NCBI RefSeq assembly: GCF_025200925.1
Contig: NZ_CP104174.1
Location: 6,448,001-6,512,000 of the forward strand
Reading direction: 5' to 3'
DNA: 64,000 nucleotides
Source: Bradyrhizobium sp. CB1015
GTDB taxonomy: Bacteria > Pseudomonadota > Alphaproteobacteria > Rhizobiales > Xanthobacteraceae
Part shown: positions 43,925-52,858 of the stretch, one piece after another
Layout: each line of letters starts with the position of its first letter
Position numbering within the stretch: the first letter of the stretch is position 1
The notes under the pieces: generated by a model
Database searches by the model: none
What the model was told of the DNA's origin: nothing
Seen by the model: only the letters and a program-made list of their open reading frames with translations
Program-made: the position numbers and the translations under genes

Positions 43925-45229
43925 ATGCTGCATCGCCGAGACCTCCTGAAGAGCGCCGCTGCGGTCGGGACGACCGCGCTTTCAAGCCCGTTTCCGACGC
44001 GCCCGGCGCAGGCGCAGGACGTGACGCTGGATGTGCTCTATGCCTTTCCCGCCTTCGCGAAATTCCATGAGCCGATCGCTCAGGAGTTCATGAAGCGACA
44101 ATCCGCCATCAAGATCCAGTTCCGGGCGCCGGCGGCGAGCTACGACGAGGGTCATCAGACCATGCTTCGGCAGGCCGTCACCAACCAGCTCCCGGACGTC
44201 TATTATTCGGGCTATCACCTGCTCGCGGAGCTCGTGCGCACTTTGGTGAAGCGCAACCAGATCACGGAAGTGGCGCCATTGTTACAGAAGGAGGACGCGG
44301 CCTGGCGCAAGGCCAATTATTCCGACCGGATCCTGGCGCTCGGCGCGGTCGACGGCAAGATCTACGGCCTTGCGTTCAATGCGTCCCTGCCGATCATCTA
44401 TTTCAACACACAACTCGTGAAGGATGCGGGTGGCGATCCCGACAAGATGCCCGATAACTGGGCCGACATGATCGCGCTCGCGGTCAACATCAAGACCAAG
44501 GGCGCCGATGTCGCCGGCATCGCCTATAATATTCATGACTGGCCGGACGATTGGCTGTTCCGTTCCCTAATCCTGCAGGGCGGCGGTCAGATGCTCGATG
44601 CGTCGGAGACTGCTGCCGGGTTCGGCGCTGACGCCGGGCGCAACGCACTCGCCCACTGTCGGAAGTTCGTTGCCGACGCCAAGATGCCGCTGATCGATTG
44701 GGATTCCTCGCGCCAGCAGTTCATTGCCGGAAAGATTGGCATTTTCGCCGACACGCCGGCCCGGTTGCGCCAAGTCACGGACCTGATTGGCGACAAGTTC
44801 ACCTTGCGCACCTGCACCTTCCCGATCGACGACAAACAGAAGGGGGGACTGCCCACCGGCGGCAACGCTGCAATCATCACGGCGAAGGATCCAGCGAAGC
44901 AGCGGGCCGCCTGGGAGTTCTTGAAGTTTGTCAGCGGTCCTGAAGCGCAGAAGATCGTTGTCGAGACCACGGGCTACATGCCGACCAATTTGCGCGCGTC
45001 AGGTCCCGAGTTCCTGGCACCGTTTTATGACAAGAACCCAAACTTTCGCATCGTCTCGCAGCAGATCGAACGCGCCAAGCCGTGGCAGGGCTATCCTGGC
45101 GGACAGTCCGTAAAGATCTGGCGTACCCAACGCGAGATCATCCATGCCGTCATGCGCGGCGAGACGCCCGTCGAGGCCGGACTCGATCGCATGGTCAAGG
45201 AAAGCAATGCCTTGATTAAGAGCTCGTAG
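43925..45229 (+). CDS. Periplasmic binding protein, UgpB type, with Tat signal
   Basis: 434 residues from the ATG at 43925, with AGGGGAGA 7 bases upstream; an in-frame ATG 33 bases earlier overlaps the permease stop. The N-terminus MLHRRDLLKSAAAVGTTALS has a twin-arginine motif (RRDLLK) before a hydrophobic stretch, so export by Tat is likely. The body is a type II extracellular solute-binding protein: NWADMIALAVNIKTKGADV and AWEFLKFVSGPEAQKIVVET. It binds a polyol phosphate, phosphodiester or sugar for the transporter encoded before it. Confidence 0.88.
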   Translation: MLHRRDLLKSAAAVGTTALSSPFPTRPAQAQDVTLDVLYAFPAFAKFHEPIAQEFMKRQSAIKIQFRAPAASYDEGHQTMLRQAVTNQLPDVYYSGYHLLAELVRTLVKRNQITEVAPLLQKEDAAWRKANYSDRILALGAVDGKIYGLAFNASLPIIYFNTQLVKDAGGDPDKMPDNWADMIALAVNIKTKGADVAGIAYNIHDWPDDWLFRSLILQGGGQMLDASETAAGFGADAGRNALAHCRKFVADAKMPLIDWDSSRQQFIAGKIGIFADTPARLRQVTDLIGDKFTLRTCTFPIDDKQKGGLPTGGNAAIITAKDPAKQRAAWEFLKFVSGPEAQKIVVETTGYMPTNLRASGPEFLAPFYDKNPNFRIVSQQIERAKPWQGYPGGQSVKIWRTQREIIHAVMRGETPVEAGLDRMVKESNALIKSS

Positions 45230-45297
45230 GTGCAGGCGATCAATTGCGGTAAGCGGCCGCAGGCAAGCGCAACTCTTCTCTTTAGGAGCCAGAATTC

Positions 45298-46917
45298 TTG
45301 TTCATCATTGCTCAGCTGAGCGATCTGCACGTCCGACAGCCCGGCAAGCTCGCTTACGGCGACGTCGATACCAACACGATGTTTCACGATGCAATCGACG
45401 CCGTGCTGAGACTCGATCCACGGCCCGATTGCATCGTGGTCAGCGGTGATCTGACGGATGGCGGGCTCCACGAAGAATACGAAATCGTCGCCGCCGGCCT
45501 GGCCAGGTTGCCGATGCCGGTGTTCGTCATTCCCGGCAACCACGACCGGCGCGAGCAGCTGATATCTTCGCTCCGCCCGCGCCACCGCTATCTTCCGCCC
45601 GACGGATTCATCAACTTCGTCGTGGACGATTTTCCGCTGCGTCTGGTCTTCCTCGACAGCGTCGAGACTGGAAGTATCTACGGAACCTTCTGCGCGGCCC
45701 GGCAACAATGGCTGCGCGACGCGCTCGCGGCCGGGCGTGGCAAGCCGACCGTCGTCGTCATTCATCACCCGCCATTCCTGGTCGGGGCCGACGGGATGGA
45801 TGATCTGCGCCTCCTCGGGGCCTACGCGCTCGACGCAATCGTCAAAGACCATCCCGAAATCGAATGCGTGCTGTGCGGCCACTATCACCGCTCGATCACA
45901 GCGCGGTACGTCGGCACCGTAGGCTACGTCGCCCCCAGCACGGCGCATCAGGTTGCGCTCGACCTGCGGCCTGGTCGCAGCAACCGCTTTATCATGGAGC
46001 CGCCGGGATTTGCGTTGCACGTTTGGCGGCCGGACATGGGCATCAGCAGTCACCTCGTTCCGGTGGGAGACTACGGGTCACCGTTCGAGATCGCGACCGA
46101 TCAGGACCATCCGGGAACGGACCGGGACAACGGCCTTCGGACCCTGCTCGTTCGCACCGGTGCCGTCGTCAATCAGGCCGCGGCCAAGCTGGTCGCGATG
46201 CAAGCCACGCCGCTGCGCACCGAGCGCAAGGACCATCTCGATATCGTCACCGAGGCGGATCTCGCCTCAGAGGCAATCGTGGTCGCGGGTTTGAAGGCGC
46301 TGACGCCAGATGCCGGCATCCTGGCGGAGGAAAGCGGCGCGAGCCCAGGAGACAGCGGCGCGCGCTGGATCATCGATCCGCTCGACGGCACCATCAACTA
46401 CGCGCGAGGGCTGCCGTGGTTTTCCGTGACGGTCGCCTACGAGGTCCGCGGCGAGACAAAACTTGGCCTGATCAACGCGCCCAAGATCGGACTGATGGCA
46501 CGCTATCTCGCCGGGGAAGGCGCGACGATCGATGGCATTCCTGCATGCGTTTCCACGACGCGTTCACTGTCGGACGCGGTCGTTTCGGTGATTCTGACCT
46601 CGCATTTCTCGCCCGAGGAAGTCCGGCGGACCACGCGCGTGATCGAACTGCTTGGCAGAGTGGTGCGCGGCGTGCGTATCGTCGTCTCCGGCGCCCTCGA
46701 GACGACGATGGTCGCCTCGGGACATCTGGACGGCTTCGTTTCACTGAAGGCCGACATCGTCTCGCACGCGGCCGCGATGCCAATGGTGTGGGCCGGCGGC
46801 GGGCAGGTCACGACGCTGACGGGGCGTCCGTGCCGGAACGACGATCTCGACAAGATCGCTTCCAACGGATTGATCCACGAGGAGTTGCTCGCTCTCCTGC
46901 GCCAGGCGCTGCAATGA
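45298..46917 (+). CDS. Fusion of a CpdA-type metallophosphoesterase and an inositol monophosphatase-family phosphatase
   Basis: 539 residues from a TTG at 45298, with AGGAG 9 bases upstream. Residues 1-270 form a calcineurin-like phosphoesterase: LSDLHVR (Asp9, His11), SGDLTD (Asp51), PGNHDRR (Asn81), IHHPPF, CGHYHRS. Residues about 285-539 form an IMPase domain: TEADLAS (Glu319, Asp321), EESG (344-347), IDPLDGTINYARG (Asp360, Asp363). The joining region (about 265-285) has no stop or shift, so it is a true fusion. Together the parts could cut a phosphodiester and then remove phosphate from the released polyol phosphate. Last gene of the 40097-46917 operon. Confidence 0.85.
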   Translation: MFIIAQLSDLHVRQPGKLAYGDVDTNTMFHDAIDAVLRLDPRPDCIVVSGDLTDGGLHEEYEIVAAGLARLPMPVFVIPGNHDRREQLISSLRPRHRYLPPDGFINFVVDDFPLRLVFLDSVETGSIYGTFCAARQQWLRDALAAGRGKPTVVVIHHPPFLVGADGMDDLRLLGAYALDAIVKDHPEIECVLCGHYHRSITARYVGTVGYVAPSTAHQVALDLRPGRSNRFIMEPPGFALHVWRPDMGISSHLVPVGDYGSPFEIATDQDHPGTDRDNGLRTLLVRTGAVVNQAAAKLVAMQATPLRTERKDHLDIVTEADLASEAIVVAGLKALTPDAGILAEESGASPGDSGARWIIDPLDGTINYARGLPWFSVTVAYEVRGETKLGLINAPKIGLMARYLAGEGATIDGIPACVSTTRSLSDAVVSVILTSHFSPEEVRRTTRVIELLGRVVRGVRIVVSGALETTMVASGHLDGFVSLKADIVSHAAAMPMVWAGGGQVTTLTGRPCRNDDLDKIASNGLIHEELLALLRQALQ

Positions 46918-46972
46918 CGAGCATTTTTACCCGCGCATGACGGGCAGACCTTAATTCGAAGGAATCGCCGAC

Positions 46973-47362
46973 CTAGCGCCGGCCTTGCCTGGGAAACAGC
47001 TTGTCGCGGATATAGCGCGAAGTCGGCGTCAATCTGGCGCCACGCGGCTTGCGCCAGACCGCGCGATCGATCTCCTTCTTGTCCCCGACCTTCAGCCGTC
47101 CCGTTACCTTCTTGGCCAGGAAAATGGCATCACTCATCCGGCGGCCGGTTCGGCTCTTCTTCGCTCTCACTTTCTTCCACAGTTTCAACGGCCCGAGCTT
47201 GAGCTTGGGAAGCTCCTCCTTGATCTCGCGACGCAGGCAGCTCCTGTCGCTCTCGCCTGCCCGCCTCCGGCCGCCCGGAAACATCCAAAGCCCGTCGCGC
47301 CTGCGTCTCACCATCAGCACGCGCCCCTTCCGGGCGACGACCAGCTTCGAGGATTTCGCCAT
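46973..47362 (-). CDS. Nudix hydrolase
   Basis: 129 residues from the ATG at 47360-47362; a TTG at 47437 in the same frame would overlap the previous gene. The Nudix box GGRRRAGESDRSCLRREIKEELP-like element (about 33-54) has the G-x5-E-x7-R-E-x2-E-E pattern, with a Lys/Arg-rich sequence around it. It probably hydrolyses a nucleoside diphosphate linked to another group, which may matter for activated polyols such as CDP- or ADP-linked ones, but no substrate can be read off. Possibly a diphosphoinositol polyphosphate-type Nudix by its basic composition, which is a guess. Confidence 0.8.
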   Translation of the reverse strand: MAKSSKLVVARKGRVLMVRRRRDGLWMFPGGRRRAGESDRSCLRREIKEELPKLKLGPLKLWKKVRAKKSRTGRRMSDAIFLAKKVTGRLKVGDKKEIDRAVWRKPRGARLTPTSRYIRDKLFPRQGRR

Positions 47363-47427
47363 CACGACCGGCCCTGCTTCTATGCCTGCTTCCGGTACCC
47401 CAGGCTCTTTGGCGAGATGCCGCTCGA

Positions 47428-48447
47428 TTAGGGGCAAATGATCGCCTTGATAATCCCATCGCGCCGCGCGACCTGCTGCTCGAACGCCGCGGGCGTCTGG
47501 TCGAGCGAGAAGCGATGCGTGGCGAGCGGCGCCAGCTTGACCTGGCCACCTTGCGCAAGCGCGATGGCCCGCGGATAGACTTCCGGCATGCGACGTGAAA
47601 ACTTGATCGACAGGCCCTTCCGGCGCGACTCGGCGCCGCTCAGGATGTACTGATTATTCTCGGGGATGCCGACGAGGACGATCCGGCCGCCGATGCGGGC
47701 GCAGCGCGCCGCATGCTCGAAGCCGTGCGATGAGTCGGTTGCCTCGATCACCAGATCGACGCCGCGGCCTTCGGTGGCCGCCCCAACCTCGGCGTAGCTG
47801 CGGCATGCCACGTCCGCCCCGAGGTCGCAGGCGAGTGCCGTGCGCTGCTCGACCGGGTCTATCGCAATGATCTTTCCGGTCCCCGACAGCCGCGCCAATT
47901 GCACGAGCAGCAAACCCACCGGCCCGCAGCCCAGCACCGCCACGCTTTCCAGAAGCCGCGGGCGGGCCAGATCCATGGCATGGATCGCGACGCCAAGCGT
48001 TTCCAGAATCGCAGCGCCAGCCGGATCGATGCTGTCAGGCACCAGATGCACGGCAGATCGGGGCACGCAGACGAATTCGGCCATGGCGCCGTTGTGAGGC
48101 GCGTAACCCAGGAATTTCACGTTTGGGCAGAGATTGGTGTGACCGCGGTGGCACCATTCGCAATGGCCGCAGGGAATGGACGGATCGACCGCCACCAACG
48201 CGTCAGCCGAAAGCCCCGCTTTGCGCGCCGAGTCCGGCGTGAGAACACCCGAGAACTCATGGCCTAGCACGAATGGCCTGACTTGCGTCGGGCCGGTCGT
48301 TCCGCCTTCAAGATAGGAATGCAAGTCGCTGCCGCAGACGCCGACAGCCTTGACGCGGACGATGAGCTCGTCCTCCGCAAGTGGCCTCGGCTCGGGGATA
48401 TCGAGGACGCGGATGTCACGAATGTCCTGTAGCACCGCAGCGCGCAT
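47428..48447 (-). CDS. Zinc-dependent medium-chain alcohol (polyol) dehydrogenase
   Basis: 339 residues from the ATG at 48445-48447; the longer in-frame start crosses the regulatory site. The catalytic zinc site is VCGSDLHSYL and GHEFSG. The four-Cys structural zinc site is CGHCEWCHRGHTNLC, and the cofactor loop is VLGCGPVGLLLVQLA (about 177-191). It resembles sorbitol/threonine dehydrogenases and should oxidise a secondary polyol hydroxyl with NAD+. It is transcribed away from the site at 48487-48513, 40 bases upstream of its start. It lies between the two phosphodiester operons. Confidence 0.9.
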   Translation of the reverse strand: MRAAVLQDIRDIRVLDIPEPRPLAEDELIVRVKAVGVCGSDLHSYLEGGTTGPTQVRPFVLGHEFSGVLTPDSARKAGLSADALVAVDPSIPCGHCEWCHRGHTNLCPNVKFLGYAPHNGAMAEFVCVPRSAVHLVPDSIDPAGAAILETLGVAIHAMDLARPRLLESVAVLGCGPVGLLLVQLARLSGTGKIIAIDPVEQRTALACDLGADVACRSYAEVGAATEGRGVDLVIEATDSSHGFEHAARCARIGGRIVLVGIPENNQYILSGAESRRKGLSIKFSRRMPEVYPRAIALAQGGQVKLAPLATHRFSLDQTPAAFEQQVARRDGIIKAIICP

Positions 48448-48486
48448 GTCAACGCCATCCTTCTGAGCAATAGTCTCCGGTATATT

Positions 48487-48513
48487 ACATATGTAATCGT
48501 GAAGTGACAAATG
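48487..48513 (-). promoter_or_regulatory. Candidate operator C (CATTTGT-N13-CATATGT, with perfect palindrome)
   Basis: On the minus strand, CATTTGT and CATATGT are 13 bases apart. The latter half lies inside a perfect 14-bp palindrome, ATTACATATGTAAT (48484-48497). The site is 40 bases before the dehydrogenase start, and the SorC-type gene ends 84 bases further on. Confidence 0.55.
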
Positions 48514-48597
48514 CTTTTACAGCGCCTTTAAGCGCGCAGCCGGCTATCCCGCGCTCGGTTTCGAAGGCGCGGCTGCACTTCTCCCGCGGCGATTGGG

Positions 48598-49545
48598 CTA
48601 TTTCTGCTTGTCGATCAGTTTCACCGCGGCGACCGCGGTGTTCTCGTCCGTCACCAGCACCTTGCCGATCCGGCCGCGCAGCACTGCGGCGATGATTGGC
48701 GCCTTGTTGAGTCCCCCGGCGATCAGCATCGACGTCGGTACGCGCGCCAGCTTCTCGAGCGGCAGCGCAATGGCCCGGCTGTTGATGTTATGATCGATAG
48801 GCCGGCCGGCTTTGTCGAGAAACTGCGCCAGGACGTCGCCAACGGCGCCTGCCGCCCGCAGGTGCTCGGCGCGGACGTCCGGCGGCAACCCATGCCGCAT
48901 CAGCAGCGAGCGCGGGGTCAGATCTCCCATGCTCAACAGCGCTAGATCGATCTTCTCGACGCTGTCCAGCACCTCCTGATAGACCTCCTGGGCCAGAAAG
49001 GTATCGCGCGAGCGCCGGCTACTGACAAAGATCGGCGCGGCCAGATAGCTGCACTGGGCGTGCAGCCGGTGCGCGAGCTCACCGGCAATCTCGAAGGTGT
49101 TGAGCTCAAGGCCGCGCGACAGGCCGCCCATCATGGAGACGATGGACAATTCCGGATAGTCCGCCGGTGTGACGTAACGGATGGTCTCGCGCAAGGTCGC
49201 GCCCCAGCCGATTCCGATGATGCGCGGCCGCTTCTGTTCGAGGAATTTGGACAGATACGCGCCCGCCGCCATCCCGATCAGGGTGCCGACCTGCTCGGGA
49301 TTTTCCGGACTCGGGATGACGACGGCGTCCTCAAGCCCGCATTCCCGGCGCAATCGATGCTCCAGCTCCGTGCAACTCGCAAAGGCGGAGTTGAGGCGGA
49401 TGTTGACGATGCCGGTCTGCCGGGCGTCAGACAGCATGCGGTTGACGCGGGCGCGGGTCAGCCCCAGCCGCTCACCGATCTCGGCCTGGGTCAGGTTCTC
49501 CATATAGTAGAGCCAAGCGACACGCAGGATGGTTTGGTCAGTCAC
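48598..49545 (-). CDS. SorC-family sugar-responsive transcriptional regulator
   Basis: 315 residues. N-terminal helix-turn-helix LTQAEIGERLGLTRARVNRM (about 18-37), then a sugar-phosphate-isomerase-like effector domain with IIGIGWGATLRETIRYVTPA (about 108-127) and a C-terminal VLVTDENTAVAAVKL, all typical of SorC/DeoR-like regulators. These usually sense a phosphorylated sugar or polyol. It is the only regulator gene between the two phosphodiester operons and is therefore the likely owner of the three CATTTGT-N13-CATATGT sites. Confidence 0.85.
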   Translation of the reverse strand: MTDQTILRVAWLYYMENLTQAEIGERLGLTRARVNRMLSDARQTGIVNIRLNSAFASCTELEHRLRRECGLEDAVVIPSPENPEQVGTLIGMAAGAYLSKFLEQKRPRIIGIGWGATLRETIRYVTPADYPELSIVSMMGGLSRGLELNTFEIAGELAHRLHAQCSYLAAPIFVSSRRSRDTFLAQEVYQEVLDSVEKIDLALLSMGDLTPRSLLMRHGLPPDVRAEHLRAAGAVGDVLAQFLDKAGRPIDHNINSRAIALPLEKLARVPTSMLIAGGLNKAPIIAAVLRGRIGKVLVTDENTAVAAVKLIDKQK

Positions 49546-49636
49546 GGCTCAGCCCCAGCAGCGGCCTCATATTTAGACGTCGAAGCATTTGAGGCGATCT
49601 TTCATTTGTCGTCAAATCTCTGGCTGACGGATCTCA

Positions 49637-51166
49637 TCATGCCGCCTTCGCGCCCGGCACGCCATCCTCGACCACAAAGCTCGTCAGCCGGCGCACGGCG
49701 CTCGCAACGTTCTTGACGTCGTCAACTGCTTCGAATCCCACAATGCAATGCCGGAGGTCGAGCTCGACGGTCGCATAGCCGCGCTTGTCGCCACGCGCAT
49801 AGACGAGATGCGGATTCTCCACCAGCGCCTTGCGCACGCTGGCTTCGCTCGGTCCGTCTGAGGTGATCGACGTGCCGACGAACTCAGTCGCAATGGTCGG
49901 GCCATCCGGACGGGCGAAATCATGTTTCAGATCGGCGGTAAAGAAGGCGTGACGGTCGCCGCCGATCACGATCGGATTGCGCCGGCGGTGTGCCACGAGC
50001 GAATCAAGGAGCCGGCGGCGGGCGTTGGGATAGCCGTCCCAGCCGTCCATCCAAAAATGCGCGCCGTCATCCCCTTTCCGCTTGTTTTGCGCCATCAACG
50101 TCTGCTGCGCGATGATCGTCCAGCGGCCGCGACAGTCGCGCAGACGCGCATCGAGCCATTGCTCCTGTTGTTCGCCAAGCATGGTCCGGACTTCGTCCAC
50201 CCGGCCTGAACATCCAGCGACCCAGGTCGGACGCCCGCTTCCGACGCAGGCCGATGCCGAGCGATATTGCCGGTCGTCGAGCAGCAGGACGTCGAGCATG
50301 TCGCCGAAGCGGTAGTGTGCGTAGATGGTGGCATCCGCGCCGCGTGGGCGCGCCGAGGGCGGCAGCGGCATGTGCTCGTAATAGGCCTGATAGGCTGCCG
50401 CGCGGATCTTCAAGAACTGGGCGGAATCGCGAACGGTGTAGGAGCGATCATTGGCATAATCGTCCATCACCTCGTGGTCGTCCCAGACCGAAAGCCAGGG
50501 AAAGGCGGCGTGCGCCGCCTGCAGGTCGGGATCGCTCTTGTAGAGCGCGTAGCGGTTGCGGAATTCCTCGAGTGTCGTCGGAATTCCGACGCCATGCTGG
50601 CGGACGTGGCGCGATCCCCAGGATTTCTCATAGATGTAGTCGCCGAGATGCACGACGAGGTCGAGATCGCGCGCGGCCATGTCGCGATAGGCGGTGAAGT
50701 AGCCCTGCTCATATTGCTGGCAGGATGCGAAAGCAAAACGGAAAGGCCGTGCCGATCCGGCCGGCGCTGTGCGCGTGCGTCCAACCGGGCTGAGCGCCGG
50801 ACCGGCGCGGAAGCGGTACCAGTAGACGCGGTCCGGCAGCAAGCCCGTCGCCTCGGCATGCACGGAATGCGCAAGCTCCGCGGTCGTCCGCACAACGCCG
50901 TGGGAGGCGATGCGCGAGAAGGCCTCATCCTCCGCAACCTGCCATTCGACCTCTACCGGTGCATCCTTCATGCCACCGCCGTCGAGCGGTTGCGGCGCAA
51001 GGCGGGTCCACAGGATGACGCGATCCTCGCGCGGGCATCCGGAGGCGACGCCGAGCGTGAATGGATCCGCGCTGAACGACACCGGAGCTCCCCGCACGAA
51101 CCCGGCGGGCGCGGCGAGCGCAGCGCTCGCCAGAGATCCCACGAGAAAGCGACGGCGGGGAATCAT
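49637..51166 (-). CDS. Tat-exported PhoD-type alkaline phosphatase/phosphodiesterase
   Basis: 509 residues from the ATG at 51164-51166, overlapping the stop of the GDPD gene (ATGA). The N-terminus MIPRRRFLVGSLASAALAAP is a Tat signal (R-R-R-F-L). The PhoD N-terminal domain is followed by the metallophosphatase core: FASCQQYEQGYFTAYRDMA, LGDYIYE, SVWDDHEVMDDYAND and IGGDRHAFF. The Cys in FASCQQ is an iron ligand in characterised PhoD. PhoD enzymes hydrolyse phosphomono- and diesters outside the cytoplasm, and in Bacillus they cut teichoic acids. Last gene of the ugpB-ugpA-ugpE-GDPD-phoD operon. Confidence 0.9.
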   Translation of the reverse strand: MIPRRRFLVGSLASAALAAPAGFVRGAPVSFSADPFTLGVASGCPREDRVILWTRLAPQPLDGGGMKDAPVEVEWQVAEDEAFSRIASHGVVRTTAELAHSVHAEATGLLPDRVYWYRFRAGPALSPVGRTRTAPAGSARPFRFAFASCQQYEQGYFTAYRDMAARDLDLVVHLGDYIYEKSWGSRHVRQHGVGIPTTLEEFRNRYALYKSDPDLQAAHAAFPWLSVWDDHEVMDDYANDRSYTVRDSAQFLKIRAAAYQAYYEHMPLPPSARPRGADATIYAHYRFGDMLDVLLLDDRQYRSASACVGSGRPTWVAGCSGRVDEVRTMLGEQQEQWLDARLRDCRGRWTIIAQQTLMAQNKRKGDDGAHFWMDGWDGYPNARRRLLDSLVAHRRRNPIVIGGDRHAFFTADLKHDFARPDGPTIATEFVGTSITSDGPSEASVRKALVENPHLVYARGDKRGYATVELDLRHCIVGFEAVDDVKNVASAVRRLTSFVVEDGVPGAKAA

Positions 51167-51924
51167 GGGCGGGCCGGCATCGTTTCGACCTGGCGGCGAA
51201 TGCTGACGGCGAGGTCCGGCCGATCGGTCGTGATCTGCCGCACCGGTTGGGCAAGCCAGTAAGCGATATCCTCCGGCTCGTTGGTCACCCATGCACCGAG
51301 CCGCTCGGAACCGAGCAGACTGAGGGCAAGCGGCAACGCGAGCCCCAGGAGCGATTTTTCGACCGCGACGATGCAGCGGGGAATGGCGGCCAATTGCGCC
51401 AACGCGGGCTCGATTCCGCCCATCATCTCTGCCGAACGACGGTCGAGCGAAACGAGCACCCGCGCCTCCGGCCACAAGCGGCGCACAGTCTCGATCACGC
51501 CGGGCACAAAGCAGGTGAAGACGGTGCGCCGTTCCAGCCCCCGGCGCTTGATCTGATCAATCAGCCGCGACTCGAGGCCCGAATAGGAATTGCCAAGCGC
51601 ATCCGTCTTAATCTCGATATGGAGCTCGAGCGTGGTTTCGCTGAACACATCGAGCACCTCGTCCAGGGTCGGAATGCAATCATCGCCGGCATCGCGAAGA
51701 CGCGTTGCCGTCAGTTGTCGCAGGCTGCGCTCGCCGACCGGCCCGCTCTCGAATGTGGTGCGGTCGAGCAGCGGATCGTGGATCACGACGACACCGCCGT
51801 CCGTGCTCTGATGGACGTCGAACTCGACCGCATCGACGCCCTCCTTGCACAGGTTGCGGAAGCCCGTCAGGCTGTTCTCCGGCCAAAGATTGCGCGCGCC
51901 GCGATGCCCGGCGATAAAAACCAT
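51163..51924 (-). CDS. Glycerophosphodiester phosphodiesterase (UgpQ-like, cytoplasmic)
   Basis: 253 residues. The GDPD signature is complete: GHRGARNLWPENSLTGF (His9 and Glu18 region), DAVEFDVHQSTDGGVVVIHD (metal-binding Glu/Asp and catalytic His), ELHIEIKTD. No signal peptide. It hydrolyses glycerophosphodiesters to sn-glycerol 3-phosphate and an alcohol. It follows the UgpE-type permease after 9 bases, the same order of functions as in the E. coli ugp operon. Confidence 0.9.
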   Translation of the reverse strand: MVFIAGHRGARNLWPENSLTGFRNLCKEGVDAVEFDVHQSTDGGVVVIHDPLLDRTTFESGPVGERSLRQLTATRLRDAGDDCIPTLDEVLDVFSETTLELHIEIKTDALGNSYSGLESRLIDQIKRRGLERRTVFTCFVPGVIETVRRLWPEARVLVSLDRRSAEMMGGIEPALAQLAAIPRCIVAVEKSLLGLALPLALSLLGSERLGAWVTNEPEDIAYWLAQPVRQITTDRPDLAVSIRRQVETMPARP

Positions 51925-51933
51925 GATCAGTCC

Positions 51934-52854
51934 CTATTTGCTGCTGTCGACAAGACCCTTGATGAACCAGCGCTGCAACAATAGGACGACTAACACCGGC
52001 GGCAGCATCGTGAGCAGCGCACCGCTCATGGCGATGTTCCAGGCCGGCTCGCTGTCGGAACGCGGGATCAGGCCCTTCAACGCAATGACCGCCGTTGCCA
52101 TGTCCTTGTCGGTCGTGAACAGCAACGGCCAGAGATACTGATTCCAGCCGAATAGGAACAGGATGATGGCGAGCGCCACCATGTTCGGGACGGACAGCGG
52201 CAGCAGGATGCTCCAGAAGAAGTGCAGCGGCGAGGCGCCGTCGAGCCTCGCCGCCTCGCACAGCTCCTCCGGGAGCGTCAGGAAGAACTGGCGGAAAAGG
52301 AAGGTGGCGGTGGCGGAGGCGATCAGCGGCAGGATCAACCCGGGATAGGTATTGACCATGTTCCATTCCAGCGCGATCGCGACCTCGTGCCCGCTGATCC
52401 AGCGCCAGAGATCGGCGACATGCAGCGTGTCCAGGAGCCATTGCAGCGGCAGCGCCGCATTTGCCACAGCTTCGAAGGTCGGCACGATCCGGACCTCGAT
52501 CGGCAGCATCAGCGACATGAAAATGAGCCAGAATGCCAGCATCCTGTAGCGAAACCGGAAGTAGGTGATGGCGAAGGCCGAGAGCAGCGATACCGCGATC
52601 TTGCCGGCAGTGATGCCGAGCGCCACGATAGTCGAATTGACGAAGGTGCGGCTGAAATTGCCCTTGCTCCAGGCCAGCTGAAGATTGTCGAAGAACTGGC
52701 CTCCCGGCAGCCATGGCAGCGGCACCTTCTGCACCTCGGCCACTGTGAGCGAGCCGGCCACGAACGCGAAATACAGCGGTATGCAGACCGTGAGCGCGCC
52801 CGCGATCAGGATCGCGTGGCAGAGCACGTTGAGGACCGGTGAGCGTTCCACCAT
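51934..52854 (-). CDS. ABC importer permease, UgpE type
   Basis: 306 residues with six hydrophobic segments, starting LNVLCHAILIAGALTVCIPL. The loop ARLDGASPLHFFWSILLPLS is the MalG/UgpE EAA motif. The long first periplasmic loop is normal for UgpE. It starts 4 bases after the stop of the UgpA-type gene. Confidence 0.9.
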   Translation of the reverse strand: MVERSPVLNVLCHAILIAGALTVCIPLYFAFVAGSLTVAEVQKVPLPWLPGGQFFDNLQLAWSKGNFSRTFVNSTIVALGITAGKIAVSLLSAFAITYFRFRYRMLAFWLIFMSLMLPIEVRIVPTFEAVANAALPLQWLLDTLHVADLWRWISGHEVAIALEWNMVNTYPGLILPLIASATATFLFRQFFLTLPEELCEAARLDGASPLHFFWSILLPLSVPNMVALAIILFLFGWNQYLWPLLFTTDKDMATAVIALKGLIPRSDSEPAWNIAMSGALLTMLPPVLVVLLLQRWFIKGLVDSSK

Positions 52855-52858
52855 GCGG

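Noticed and set aside
49586..49609. Fourth regulon site before the SorC-type gene (CATTTGA ... CATTTGT)
   Set aside because: The half-sites are only 10 bases apart and the second half is CATTTGT, not CATATGT, so it does not match the other three sites.
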